Shown: positions 1-9,541, numbered from the stretch's first letter. The stretch is DNA of 64,000 bases from Diaporthe sp. PMI_573 (GCA_021399435.1 JAJTUP010000098.1:146341-210340); one strand, 5' to 3'. Numbers and translations: made by a program. Notes: a model not told the origin generated them from the letters alone.

Positions 1-937
1 GCCATGTGATTCCTCGTTGGCTGGAGATTAAAGCAGAATGGAAAGCACTTGACGATTCTCAGCAACATAAAGACGTGAATTTCAGCAAGCTATATTCCGT
101 ATAGTTAAACCGGATAGACAAACAGACATATAATATTCATTATGCAGGATTTACATTAAGGCCTAACACAGTCGGGACTAATCTTAAGGAATAGCTAATA
201 ATAAAAATGCTTCGGTTCTTTAAGTCAGCAGTCAATCCTGCTGACTACCTTCATGTTGTTCGAGAATTTAACCACTTCCGAGCACAATCGGGCGGCCAGT
301 TTGCTGCGGGAGGCTTAGTCTATTCAAAAGAATGGACGCCATTAGATGCTTGGATGCTTCTTGATAACCAGGGCAGCAAGCTGGCTACACTTGCTGTCCG
401 AATCTTTGGAACCATAGCCAATTCAGTTCCCTCAGAGAGATCATTCTCGGCGGTTAACTTCCTCCACAGCAAGGCACGCAACAGGCTCACACCAGCCAAC
501 GCTGACAAGTTGGTGTTCATCTACATGAACGAACGGGTGCTAGAGAGGATAACACAGTCTCAGAATCAACCTCTTGATCATCGCAATGAGGTTGATTCTA
601 CGGTGGTTAGCTGGGAAGACTTGACAGAAGACGGTTGGCTTACTCTCGAAGATACGTATATGGAAATCCATTGCGCATCAAGTCTGGAAGTTGACGCTGT
701 TATCGGCGAGTTCACTCACCAACCCGCCTCCGACGGAGAAGAGACAGTTGTGGACACATTTGAGGTCCAATGACCTAATTTGGCTTGGTTATTTGTATTA
801 TATGACCCTTGGGCAGCTTCATATACGGGTAGTTATATTGCAATAAAAAGCGCGCTTTTTATTCGGAATAAAAAGCTGCTTCATTATAATAAAAAGCAGT
901 TTAATACACATGTGTATTAAACACGTGCCCATCCCTA
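1..937 (+). mobile_element. hAT-1 element, copy 1 (5' end outside window)
   Basis: Right-hand part of a hAT DNA transposon. It holds the transposase 3' coding region, then an AT-rich subterminal zone with short palindromes (AAAAAGCGCGCTTTTT near 846 and repeated ATAAAAAGC). It ends at CACGTGCCCATCCCTA (922-937), whose complement TAGGGATGGGCACGTG has the look of a hAT terminal repeat. The stretch 585-937 recurs at 39268-41508, where the same right end is reached, so the 937 boundary rests on two copies. The sequence beyond 937 belongs to a second, differently oriented hAT fragment, indicating nesting. Confidence 0.75.
3..773 (+). pseudogene. hAT transposase C-terminal part (hAT-1), broken
   Basis: Transposase that would cut and re-insert the hAT element; only its C-terminal half is in the window. 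Frame 3 from base 3 reads HVIPRWLEIKAEW, which parallels HVVNRWLQIKSKW in the hAT-3 transposase at 23.4-25.5 kb, but it stops at 104-106. The 207-773 frame resumes with the hAT C-terminal dimerisation signature SVPSERSFSAVNF followed by SKARNRLTPANADKL. The C-terminus is acidic. Compared with the copy at 39.3 kb, about 36 bases are missing after GAGGTCCAA, which creates the present stop at 771-773. Decayed and almost certainly not functional. Confidence 0.8.
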
Positions 938-1371
938 TTATCTACAGCCATAGTTGGAACTCCTCCTCCCAGACTAATGTCTTTTGCTTCCCTGATTGTC
1001 TGTCCTCGCACCTCCGCCGGCCCGTCAAGAAACGATTCTGTTGATGAGATATGGCCCATCTGGATCCAATTCCGCAACGTCTGTACGATCGATATCGTAT
1101 TTGCCTCGGATCGGTTCCTCAGAGGACTGAGCATCTGACCACAGGCTGAAAAGAGCCTCTCCACGTCAGCGCTCATAGGCACCACAGCGTATATATCAAG
1201 GGCCATTTGAGCTAGCCGGGGGTAAGTTGCCCGCTTCCTGTGCCAATACGCCAATGCGTCCATCACCTCGTGGTCCCCAAACTCACGAGATCGCTGCCAT
1301 TCAGTCGATCCTGAAGAAGGCAAAGACATGATCTCAGCAGATTGTTTGTTGGTTTGGTCGTCTTGTGTCAT
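938..1371 (-). pseudogene. hAT transposase dimerisation-domain fragment (hAT-2)
   Basis: Minus-strand open frame of about 145 codons. It carries a hAT C-terminal dimerisation domain: YWHRKRATYPRLAQMALD, then PMSADVERLFSACGQM and LSPLRNRSEANT. These are the hallmarks of Ac/hAT transposases. The last codons run into the terminal repeat of hAT-1 at 937, so the natural C-terminus has been replaced and hAT-1 probably landed in this older element. It is a different subfamily from hAT-1 and hAT-3 and resembles the fragment at 59.2 kb. No upstream DDE region is visible. Confidence 0.75.
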
Positions 1372-1831
1372 CTCGACCTGAATTTTCGAGCGCGTCGCGA
1401 CGCGTTTATTATTATTATATCTGCTGAAAAGACCTGGTAACCAATAGATTGCAGGCTGGCGCTATCTTAAGTCCGAAAACGAGGCAATCTCCGATATTGT
1501 CCATCCATCCATTCCATCGAGAGTTCTGGTGGATGGATGGATTACTTAATCGGGTGCCTGATGGAGTGGATGGAAATAGCGTTTGAGTCCATCTTAAATC
1601 CGAGTTGTTGGTGTGAAGTTATTGCGTGGTGGCTGAACGCACTGAGTTGTGACCAGCTAGGTATCCATCAGCTGGGAAAGAAATTATAACGATAGAAAGG
1701 GAGTCTCAGAGGGAGAAAGGTATGATGTAACACTGCGAATTTATAGTTGCATTCTCGGCTCCTCTTGCATTGCGCATCACAACTCAAAGCGAAGAGCGAG
1801 CGTCTATCCGCGCAGCGATCCACCCACCAGG
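1372..1831. other. Non-coding, hAT-2 subterminal-like stretch
   Basis: I see no gene. Short GGATGG/CCATCC motifs occur in both orientations between about 1500 and 1575, which is compatible with the subterminal region of the hAT-2 fragment. The rest is unassigned. Confidence 0.4.
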
Positions 1832-1833
1832 TA

Positions 1834-1905
1834 ACGTCCCCGGCCCACTTTCGGCCCCCCCCTGATTCGCCCCCCCCCCCCGATTTTGGTGCAGGCGCAC
1901 CTATT
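1834..1905. mobile_element. Solo pogo-type terminal inverted repeat
   Basis: After a TA at 1832-1833 the sequence reads ACGTCCCCGGCCCACTTTCG followed by long C tracts. It closely matches the terminal repeat of the intact pogo element at 39543-41394 (ACGTCCCCGGCCCGGCTTCC plus C tract and TGATTC). No transposase or matching opposite end follows, so this is an orphan end. Confidence 0.65.
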
Positions 1906-1912
1906 AAGACTC

Positions 1913-2011
1913 CTGTCAGATTATCACCCTTTTAGGTATATGGGACGTGTAATTATGGTCCAATTGATGGGGTGGTCACTGTGTGTATTGTGATGATGTC
2001 TTGTCTTGGTT
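1913..2011 (+). repeat. 100-bp dispersed repeat, copy A
   Basis: Runs from CTGTCAGATTATCACCC to GTCTTGTCTTGGTTC and is present in inverted orientation at 56272-56371 with about three mismatches. It sits beside the orphan pogo end here and just upstream of the BTB-like gene there. Origin unknown. Confidence 0.8.
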
Positions 2012-2862
2012 CTCTAGTGCGACCCAGCGCCTCCATTACCCATGGCGTTGCAAGACCAACAGTCGAGATTTCCGGCGACGAAGGTAACGAAACAGGGTGC
2101 GAGGGGAGGCAAGTCGGCGTGATACGTCAAAGGGACGTCAACGCAGCCGGCAGTCGAGTAACTAGCCCAGAACTCGTACCTACAAGCATATATCAAGTCA
2201 GGGCAGGACCGCCAACCAAGAGGGCAGGACCGCCGATCCTTCTCGACAACAGTCGGCATTCATAACAATACCTGCCCTACCAAGCAGCACCTATCCAGCC
2301 CTCGGACGGATTTTTCCATCTCTAGCGTCCCTCCCCAGACCACTATTGGGAATCTGAAGACAACGACGATAGCGACCAGGCTGCGGCTATGGCCAAGGCG
2401 GACCCTACGGTCAAGGAGATATCTCAGGCAGAAGATGTCCGTCGGCTGGTAGAGCACAGCAGGACCAGCCGTCCTAACCCACCATCCCGTACTTCTCCGG
2501 CCAACGCTTCGGCATACCAGCCAACACGCCACCCGCCAGACAACACGGCCGCGCAGTGCCCGAGCATCTCGTCCAGACAGCAAGCATACCGACCTTGACC
2601 AGACTCGGCTACCCATATCGCAACCCAGCCGGAAATCGAATCAGGTGGCACGGGCTCGCCCGCAACCCTCTCAACGGGTAACACGGCAGAGTCGGTATCA
2701 TAAGGTCTTCTATAAGCTGGATCGTCGCGGCAAGGCACGTTTCACAATACCAGGCTACGATGAAGAGGAGATATATAAGGCGACAAGACAGGAGCGGGAC
2801 GCCTCGAGCCCAGTGCAGGGGAAAGCAACTTGAATTCACGATGGGCAGAGAGTAGCGGTGGC
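2012..2862. other. Unassigned GC-rich stretch before the chromovirus
   Basis: Several short frames exist on both strands but none carries a domain I recognise. One plus-strand frame around 2330-2600 (acidic, then Ser/Pro/Arg-rich) looks coding-like but has no identifiable family. A small direct repeat AGGGCAGGACCGCC occurs near 2200 and 2220. Possibly an eroded retroelement or host-gene remnant. Confidence 0.3.
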
Positions 2863-3186
2863 TGTGTGGAGCTTCCATTGCTGTGGTGCATCCGTCGGAT
2901 TGGACATACCCGTTAACCTGGCAGGGCCGGGGGCAGCGGGCAGTCCTTGCGCGTCGATGTATACTGCCTCATTGGCACTCCCGATAGCATGGCTCCTCCC
3001 AGGCAGTCCGAAATTCTTCCAGTTATGGTCGTTAATCATTGCTGGCCGTTACACTATTCTAAGCTTCAAACTTATCGCTGTCTAGCGATCAATAAATAAG
3101 GCACCTCTCCAATCAAACCTTACGCCGAGTACAGGCGGCAGGAAAGAATCGCACGAATCGAACCGAGATCGAGGACGCATCGACTG

Positions 3187-4512
3187 ATGCCTATTAAGAA
3201 GACATACCCGCCAGCAAGTCGCAGATCACACCGTCTCGCGCCCGAAGAGACACCTGTGTTAGAAGCCGAGAACGCAGAGAGTGAGACCTCGCAGAGAATC
3301 AAAGAAGAGCAAGACCTAGAGGGAGAAGGCCTTGCAGAGCCAAACACCGCGACTGGCCGAGAAGAGAGGTCGACCGAGAACGAAGGAAGCATGTCGAACG
3401 CCGAGAGCGCTGCGGCCACCCAGGCGGACAGGATACAGCAGCTTGAAGCCACGATCGCCCGCTTGGAAGCAATGATTCAAGGCAACCGACAGGCCACACC
3501 AGACGCTCCCCGGCCTGTAACGGAGGACTTTGAAGACCGTAGTCGACGGGAAGTAACCCCTGCCGAGAGTGCCTTCGGGGGCACTGCTTTCAACCCGACC
3601 GGCCAGGCAGCGCTCCCTGCCTTTAAGCGATTCGGGACCATCGATAATGACAGAAACCCGAATTACAGCGATAAGGCCAAATCGCGCGGGAAGGAACCGC
3701 AAATTTTTGAAGGTGATGAGAAGGTCTTTGACCGCTGGGTTCGCAGCCTCGCCGCCAAGTTTGAAGAAGATGAAGCTACATTTCGAAGCGAGAAGAGCCG
3801 GATCAACTATATAATGGAGTTAGTTAAGGGCGGACCAGCCGAGACACTAGAGCCGAGATACCTCTCTACAGAAAACCCGTTCTCTGGTGTCGCTGAGATG
3901 ATTCAAGTCCTGGAAGCTGTTTATCATGACCGTAACCAGTCCTCAGCTGCTCGCCTCGAGTTAAGCACGATGATGTTCAACCCAAATGGAGACTCCAACA
4001 TCCATCGGTTCATCAGCAAGATCAATAGTCTGGCACAGAAGGCCCATATTGCAAGCACGGATATGAAGCAGACCTTGTGGGAGCATATCCCAAAGTATCT
4101 TGACCATAGCCTCTTGGACCTCTGCCAGGACCCTAGTATCAGCTATGAGTCCTTTTGTACTCGTGTGTCTAATCGAGCGTACAGCCTTCAGGTCAGTCGT
4201 GGGGAGCGTCAAGCTAGTCAGAAGGACTACGGCCGCTGGGGCAACCAGAAGCCGGGCAAAGCATCCATCGCCGGCCGCAAACAGACCCAGCCGATAAAGC
4301 TCACGACATCAGCAGCTGCCGGGCGTGGCCTGACTGAGGACGAGAAGAAAGCTCACTGGGATGCCGGCACTTGCTTCAACTGCGGAAAGACAGGCCACAT
4401 ATCTAGAGACTGCCCGGACAAGACCAAAATCAGCGCCGTAGGGGCCAAGAACTACGTCGACAAAGATGTCAGAGTCGAGATCCCTTCTGCAGAAGAGACG
4501 GGAAACGAGTGA
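3187..4512 (+). CDS. gag: Chromovirus Gag polyprotein
   Basis: A 441-residue structural protein that would package the element RNA into cytoplasmic virus-like particles. The N-terminal 70 residues are charged. A short coiled-coil-like stretch follows (about 80-97, ADRIQQLEATIARLEAMI). A retrotransposon gag domain spans roughly 165-290 (FDRWVRSLAAKFEED ... INYIMELVKGGPAE). A CCHC zinc knuckle CFNCGKTGHISRDC lies at about 396-409. The frame is uninterrupted, with no RIP-type stops. The stop TGA (4510-4512) lies just downstream of a GGGAAAC heptamer in the right phase for -1 frameshifting into pol. The ATG at 3187 gives a full-length product; a slightly different start cannot be excluded. Confidence 0.9.
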   Translation: MPIKKTYPPASRRSHRLAPEETPVLEAENAESETSQRIKEEQDLEGEGLAEPNTATGREERSTENEGSMSNAESAAATQADRIQQLEATIARLEAMIQGNRQATPDAPRPVTEDFEDRSRREVTPAESAFGGTAFNPTGQAALPAFKRFGTIDNDRNPNYSDKAKSRGKEPQIFEGDEKVFDRWVRSLAAKFEEDEATFRSEKSRINYIMELVKGGPAETLEPRYLSTENPFSGVAEMIQVLEAVYHDRNQSSAARLELSTMMFNPNGDSNIHRFISKINSLAQKAHIASTDMKQTLWEHIPKYLDHSLLDLCQDPSISYESFCTRVSNRAYSLQVSRGERQASQKDYGRWGNQKPGKASIAGRKQTQPIKLTTSAAAGRGLTEDEKKAHWDAGTCFNCGKTGHISRDCPDKTKISAVGAKNYVDKDVRVEIPSAEETGNE

Positions 4513-4540
4513 GACCATCGAAAGTCTCCCCGATGGTCTC
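4500..4540 (+). promoter_or_regulatory. Probable -1 programmed ribosomal frameshift signal (gag-pol)
   Basis: Heptamer G GGA AAC (4500-4506) sits in gag phase exactly as X XXY YYZ. A 4-nt spacer follows, then a perfect 10-bp stem GAGACCATCG (4511-4520) / CGATGGTCTC (4531-4540) with a 10-nt loop. Slipping back one base puts ribosomes into the pol frame, which is open from 4407. GGGAAAC is a known retroviral slippery sequence. The gag stop lies at the base of the stem. The spacer is slightly short compared with the usual 5-9 nt. Confidence 0.8.
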
Positions 4541-7500
4541 CATGTTCACATTAGCTAGAGTTGGCAATAAGGGATCTTCGTCGTTCACTACCAAGGTCCA
4601 GATCCAGGTTGATGGCATCGGATTCCCAACAACAGCTTTATGTGACACAGGAGCAGACGCCAGACTGCTGGTCAGCCCAGCAGTGGCAGCACGGGCACAA
4701 AAGAGTTTACGCGCACACGTCTTTAGACTCGAAGAACCTGTCCAACTCCAGGACTTCCGGCGCCGACCAGCTGGAAAGATCACGATGAAAATGATCGCCT
4801 CTTTGGAGATCGATGGGCGTCGCTTCCCAAATGAGACTTTTTGGGTTACTGAGACGGGCTGCGACATCTTTATCGGACAATACTGGTTAGCTGAGAAGAA
4901 CGTACTGATGTGGCCCCGAGAGCGTCAACTCATATGGCCGGATGACATCCCAGCGGTAGCGAAGTTCGCACCAGCTATCGAATTATCGCCCCCTTGTAGA
5001 CGAAGCGGTGATGTCGAACAAAAGAACCAAGAAGACTCAGACCGCCGAGACCAAATTGTTGACCGGCAACACAAGCAGTATCAGATCCTCCGTCGTGCAG
5101 GGAAGAGACCCGAGAACGCGACGACGACCAATGACGTGATAGCGGAAATCACTGCCCAGCTAGATTCAGATCCTCGACGAGAGCGGTGGGCGAGGAGGGC
5201 GATGCCCACAGAACCAATACCCTTTGAGACGGGAGAATGTTCAAGACCTACGGTGAGCCTCTCAGCATTACAGGCATGGAGGACGAATAAAGGAGAACCT
5301 ATCCTATTCCCGGAAGACGAGGATCCAGAGCATATCAGGCTGGTACGAGAAAAGATACCGAAGCAGCTGGCCCACCTGGAAGGTTTCTTTTCCAAAAGGG
5401 CTGCCAATACCCTGCCACCTCATAGACCAGGGCACGATGTGGTTCTCGAGATGGACAGACCGACAAAGGGGAGCCCGCCTAGGTATAGGACGCCGATACA
5501 ACACCTACCCCTGGAGAAGCAGACCATCGACAAGCTCCTCGAGATGGGCTTCATCGAGCCTTGTATGCAAGAGGATGCTGCCCCAGTTCTCTTCGTACCG
5601 AAACCACACTCGGCAGACAGGCGTTTCTGCATTGACTACCGCTGGAGGAATCGATTCCTCAAGGATATGAAAGTACCAGCACCAGACCTGAGCGGTACGT
5701 TGTTTAACTGCCGCGACGCCGAACGCTTCACGATCCTAGATGTCATTCAGGCTTTTCACCGTATGAGACTGGCGGTTGGCAGTGAGTACCTAACCGCGTT
5801 CCGAACCAGACAAGGCACGTTCCAGTGGAAGGTACTCCCGTTTGGACTAAAGGTCGGGCCCGCCTGGTGGCAACGCTTCATCAATGCCCAGCTGAACGAA
5901 CTGCTGGACTTGTTCGCCAGTGCCTATGCCGACGATGTCCTGATCTATTCGGGCCCTGAGGAGGAACACTGGGACCAGGTGGAAGAGGTAATCCACCGCC
6001 TCCATCGTGCCGACCTGCAAGGGGATATTAACAAGTCGCGCTTTAACGTCCAGAGGGCTGTCTACCTCGGCGTGATGATGGAAGCAGGGGTGGGGATCAG
6101 CATCGACCCGGCGAAGATCAAGGCGATCCAAAGTTGGAAGTGGGAGGACCTGACCAACAGAACCGCTATCCGCTCGTTCCTGGGTCTTTGCAATTTTATC
6201 CGCATGTTCTGCTACCATGCTAGTGACATCGCAGAACCTCTGAATCGCTTGCTGAAGAAAGACGCTCCTTTCGTCCTGGGTACCGAGCAGCAGCACGCCT
6301 TTGAGGACTTGAAGAGGTTAGCCTGTGAAGCCCCGGTGATGGCATTTTTCAGGCCTGACCGCCCCACAAAGGTCGAGACCGACGCATCCAGAAACGCCAC
6401 AGGAGGTGTGATCTGGCAACAACAAGAGGGTGGCGTCTGGAAACCAGTTGGTTACTTTTCCAAGACCATGACACCGGCAGAACGAGCCTACCCCATCCAA
6501 GATCGAGAGCTCCTCGCAGTGGTACAGACATTGGAACACTACTACCCAGAGCTCCTCGGGATGCAGTTCTTCGTCGTCACTGACCACCAGGCCCTTGTGT
6601 ACTTTGCTAGCAAACGGATGCTATCAACGAGACAGATCCGCTGGGCTGACTTCCTCTCCAACTTCGATATCACCTTTCAGTATCCCCCAGGCAAAGAAAA
6701 CGTGGCGGCTGACGCCCTGTCCCGCAAGACAGCCGACCTGCCTACGGTGAAGGCAAGAGAACGGGAAGAACGGACGACAACGCTGGTCCCGCCGGAGAAG
6801 CTTGACTTCCCTATCGCCGCAGTCGCAGAAGGGACCCCGGAAGCCCCAAAGGGAGCAGATCTAGTGGACCTTATTCGTGCGGAAAATCATCAACAAGCAC
6901 TAGGTCTAAAGGATGGCCGCCTATGGGTGCCGGAAAAGACGAGTGATGGGCACATTTTCTTACGTACCGCCTTAGTCCGCGAGGCACACGTGCCGCAGAT
7001 CTTCGCGCACCAGGGACAGAACAAGACTATTAAGGCTTTGGAACGAGAGTACTACTGGCCAGAAATGAAAAAGACGATCCGCCAGTACGTGAGGAACTGT
7101 TACGAATGCCATCGGAACAAAGCTACACACGACAAAACACCAGGCCTTCTCCACCCATTGCCTATCCCTCAGACTGTATGGGAGCACGTTGTGGTTGACG
7201 GAAAGGATATGCCGAAGGACCGGTACGGATATGACTATGTGTGGGTTTTTATCGACAAATTCAGCCGCATCATTGCAACCCTGCCCGGAAAGAAGTCTGA
7301 TACCGCAGAGGATGTTGCTGCTCGTTACTATCGTTATCTGTACCGGATCTTGGGCGCGCCGGCAGTCTGGATAACCGATAACGCGGGACCCTTTGTGTCC
7401 AGGTTCCTCGCCAAATTGAACGAACTTACGGGCACGAAGCATCGACATGGTAGTGCTTACCACCCACAGACCCAAGGCGCCGTGGAGTTCACAAACCAGG

Positions 7501-8393
7501 AGCTCGACCAGCGACTACGGTTCTACGTGAACAAGTATCAGAACGACTGGAGCACACACCTGCCGGCACTAGACTTTGCTCATAATTCCTCGTGGCACTC
7601 GTCAATCAACATGGCACCGTTAAAGGTCGCCCTCGGTAAAGATGTCCGGAATCCCCTGTCCCTTGACCTTAGAACGGCAACAGCGTCGTCCAGACCAGAA
7701 GAACGCGCCCTGGAAATCCTGAGAGAAACCAAGACCGTACAGGACTCAGCTCGAACAGCAGCTCAGACAGCTCAAAACCGACAACAAACACAGGCGAATC
7801 AGAAACGACGCCCAGCAGACTTCTCTGTTGAAGACATGGTGTTCCTAAAGAAGAAGGGGTTTTCTACAACCGCCCCAACAACGCGTCTAGAATCCCAGCG
7901 GGTAGGCCCATTCAAGATCAAACAAGAACGGGGGTACAGTTATGTTCTTGACTTGCCCCCGTCGTACTCAATGACAAACCTGTTCCATGCCGACCGGTTG
8001 AGAAAGGCCCCGGATGACCCGCTACCGCAACAACACCAAACCCCACCGCCACCAGAGGACATTAACGGTGAGCCAGAGTATGAAGTCGACCACATAGAAC
8101 GTTCACGGCTGCTTGGAAAGACAAAGACGTTACAATATCAAGCCGCCTGGCGCGGCTGCGATCCGGATGATACTTGGTACCCAGCGAGAAACTTCAAGAA
8201 TGCCCCCATTGCCTTGGAAAGCTTTCATCAACTCCACCCGGATGCCCCAGGACCGCCTAAACGACTACAGGAATGGATCAGAGCCGCTGCCAATGACGAA
8301 GCCGATCCTGATCATGACGAAGACAACGTAGCAGCGCACGGAGAGCTGGGGTCCAAGACCAAGACCAAGACCAAGATCAAGCGTCACCTTTAA
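4500..8393 (+). CDS. pol: Chromovirus Pol: protease, RT, RNase H, integrase, chromodomain
   Basis: About 1,295 residues, read as a gag-pol fusion through -1 frameshifting; there is no good ATG at the frame entry (first triplet after the gag stop overlap is GTG). Order, counted from 4509: retropepsin (CDTGAD, about 45-50); reverse transcriptase with FCIDYR and the active site YADD (about 473); RNase H (KVETDAS, about 620); integrase zinc finger (HQGQNKT ... CYECH); integrase core D-D-E (VVDGKD about 897, ITDNAGP about 955, GAVEFTNQ about 991); C-terminal chromodomain (EYEVDHIERSRLL ... DDTWYPARNFKNAP, about 1187-1235), which targets insertion to marked chromatin. All catalytic residues appear present and no stop interrupts the frame, so the coding part looks competent. 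The LTR problem at the 5' end is the main argument against autonomy. Confidence 0.92.
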   Translation, partial: GKRVRPSKVSPMVSMFTLARVGNKGSSSFTTKVQIQVDGIGFPTTALCDTGADARLLVSPAVAARAQKSLRAHVFRLEEPVQLQDFRRRPAGKITMKMIASLEIDGRRFPNETFWVTETGCDIFIGQYWLAEKNVLMWPRERQLIWPDDIPAVAKFAPAIELSPPCRRSGDVEQKNQEDSDRRDQIVDRQHKQYQILRRAGKRPENATTTNDVIAEITAQLDSDPRRERWARRAMPTEPIPFETGECSRPTVSLSALQAWRTNKGEPILFPEDEDPEHIRLVREKIPKQLAHLEGFFSKRAANTLPPHRPGHDVVLEMDRPTKGSPPRYRTPIQHLPLEKQTIDKLLEMGFIEPCMQEDAAPVLFVPKPHSADRRFCIDYRWRNRFLKDMKVPAPDLSGTLFNCRDAERFTILDVIQAFHRMRLAVGSEYLTAFRTRQGTFQWKVLPFGLKVGPAWWQRFINAQLNELLDLFASAYADDVLIYSGPEEEHWDQVEEVIHRLHRADLQGDINKSRFNVQRAVYLGVMMEAGVGISIDPAKIKAIQSWKWEDLTNRTAIRSFLGLCNFIRMFCYHASDIAEPLNRLLKKDAPFVLGTEQQHAFEDLKRLACEAPVMAFFRPDRPTKVETDASRNATGGVIWQQQEGGVWKPVGYFSKTMTPAERAYPIQDRELLAVVQTLEHYYPELLGMQFFVVTDHQALVYFASKRMLSTRQIRWADFLSNFDITFQYPPGKENVAADALSRKTADLPTVKAREREERTTTLVPPEKLDFPIAAVAEGTPEAPKGADLVDLIRAENHQQALGLKDGRLWVPEKTSDGHIFLRTALVREAHVPQIFAHQGQNKTIKALEREYYWPEMKKTIRQYVRNCYECHRNKATHDKTPGLLHPLPIPQTVWEHVVVDGKDMPKDRYGYDYVWVFIDKFSRIIATLPGKKSDTAEDVAARYYRYLYRILGAPAVWITDNAGPFVSRFLAKLNELTGTKHRHGSAYHPQTQGAVEFTNQELDQRLRFYVNKYQNDWSTHLPALDFAHNSSWHSSINMAPLKVALGKDVRNPLSLDLRTATASSRPEERALEILRETKTVQDSARTAAQTAQNRQQTQANQKRRPADFSVEDMVFLKKKGFSTTAPTTRLESQRVGPFKIKQERGYSYVLDLPPSYSMTNLFHADRLRKAPDDPLPQQHQTPPPPEDINGEPEYEVDHIERSRLLGKTKTLQYQAAWRGCDPDDTWYPARNFKNAPIALESFHQLHPDAPGPPKRLQEWIRAAANDEADPDHDEDNVAAHGELGSKTKTKTKIKRHL

Positions 8394-8435
8394 AAGCCCG
8401 CACGCCTCTGCCGTCCGCGCTTTGGAGGGGGGTAG

Positions 8436-8646
8436 TGTGGCGGTTGTCACCACTAGACGGGCTGACACCACCACAAGGTGCTGGCAGGGGCTGGTCCCTG
8501 CCACAGGCACGGACCACGGTTATTAAACTTCTCCACGCGTCGCACATCGCGAGTTTCTTTCCTTCCTTCTTCTCTCCTTAAGCTTAGAAGCTTCGTACGT
8601 AGTGCCAATACAACAGCTTCCATGCTGGATATTACTGGCCGTTACA
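8436..8646 (+). repeat. Candidate 3' LTR of the chromovirus
   Basis: Begins TGTGGCGGTTG right after a purine tract (GGAGGGGGGTAG) and ends CTGGCCGTTACA, i.e. TGT...ACA, 211 bp. The far boundary is supported because a copia gag reading frame starts immediately at 8647. No full partner was found upstream of gag. Confidence 0.6.
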
Positions 8647-8915
8647 CACTCGACTCTTCCGGAAGCCACTCCAGGCTTTCTCCGGGAACACGTAGTAACA
8701 GTTTGCAAGGGCGTGGGGCCGATCGCATGCCGCGCACATATCAGTCGAGCCTTCAGCTCTAGACCGGCTGCGCTTTTGGCCCGCGTTGCTTCCACGTGAT
8801 TCTTTCAAGCCCTTTCTGCGTGGTTTCTTCTCATCAACAGATTGAGCGTCCTCATCACTGTCATGACCCTTCAGGCCATCACAGGTAGTAAACTTCTGCT
8901 CAGACCTATACCTCT
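8647..8915 (-). pseudogene. Ty1/copia-type gag zinc-knuckle fragment
   Basis: The minus strand reads an open, lysine/arginine-rich stretch followed by CAACDRPHALANC, a C-x2-C-x3-H-x4-C knuckle, and then YYVFPEKAWSGF. A Cys knuckle followed by YYxFPEKAP is characteristic, in my recollection, of fungal copia Gag. The frame is cut at 8647 by the chromovirus LTR, so the gypsy element inserted into, or recombined with, an older copia copy. The remaining copia coding sequence is not seen on the other side of the chromovirus. Confidence 0.6.
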
Positions 8916-9530
8916 AAGTACTTGCAAAATACATTACATGTAACTACACAACTTGAATAATATAGCAATTATCATACTATACGCTACCAAACTGCATGAT
9001 TAACAAAAGTACTGTTTTTAGTTTGTAGGTACAACTAACAGAAAACAACGATATAAATTCGAATCGTACATACCATGAAAGAACATAGGCTCATTCATTT
9101 AGCAACACCTTTTTCACTATTTCTTACGTGGTGGAAGACGATTCTAAGAGAGATGGGAAGGAGACAGAGGGAAATCCTGGGTGGAATAGTGATGTTGTAC
9201 TTTTCGTACTATGCCATTGTACGTACGTATGGTACGCAAGAAAGCATAAACTATGATATGAGGAATTAAGTGTGAGGAGACTGAAGTCTCGAGACCCATC
9301 TCTTTATACGTCTCTTCTCTCGGCAAGTTGGCTGGCCACTGCTTCTGGAGGCCTCTCGTATAACCGGCACTCAAAATGAAGCCTGCCACAGCCGGCCTGT
9401 CCTGGGCTGTGTATCGACAAACCCCATGCTGCAGCACCAACACCGACAATGACTGCCTAAATTTTGCTAAGTAGGTCGGTGGGACCAATCACCTACGTTT
9501 CTATATTTAGGCATCCAGGGTTTATCCCCA
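8916..9530. other. Intergenic, no supported gene
   Basis: AT-rich to 9060, then two short overlapping frames on opposite strands (9075-9488) without recognisable domains. I see nothing that supports a gene. Confidence 0.4.
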
Positions 9531-9532
9531 GC

Positions 9533-9541
9533 TATATAAAG
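9533..9541 (+). promoter_or_regulatory. TATA box for the 9664 gene
   Basis: CTATATAAAG, about 130 bases before the ATG at 9664 and followed by a C/T-rich leader with CAAC motifs, the usual layout of a fungal core promoter. Confidence 0.55.

Larger units (their letters stand above)
3041..8646 (+). mobile_element. Ty3/gypsy LTR retrotransposon (chromovirus)
   Basis: Complete coding part of a Metaviridae-type retroelement: gag (3187-4512), pol in the -1 frame (to 8393) with protease, reverse transcriptase, RNase H and integrase, and a C-terminal chromodomain that defines chromoviruses. A purine-rich tract (about 8422-8434) precedes a candidate 3' LTR at 8436-8646. The 5' side is odd: only about 20 bases ending CTGGCCGTTACA (3041-3053) resemble the 3' LTR end, so the 5' LTR appears replaced or badly diverged. 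The 5' boundary is therefore uncertain. No target-site duplication could be confirmed. Confidence 0.85.

Noticed and set aside
2863..3053. Possible full 5' LTR starting TGTGGAGC
   Set aside because: Apart from the last about 20 bases it does not align with the 3' LTR, so I did not annotate it as an LTR.
3145..3175. tRNA B-box-like GGTTCGATTC on the minus strand
   Set aside because: Flanking bases do not pair as a T-arm and no A-box or acceptor stem is found; it lies in the gag leader.
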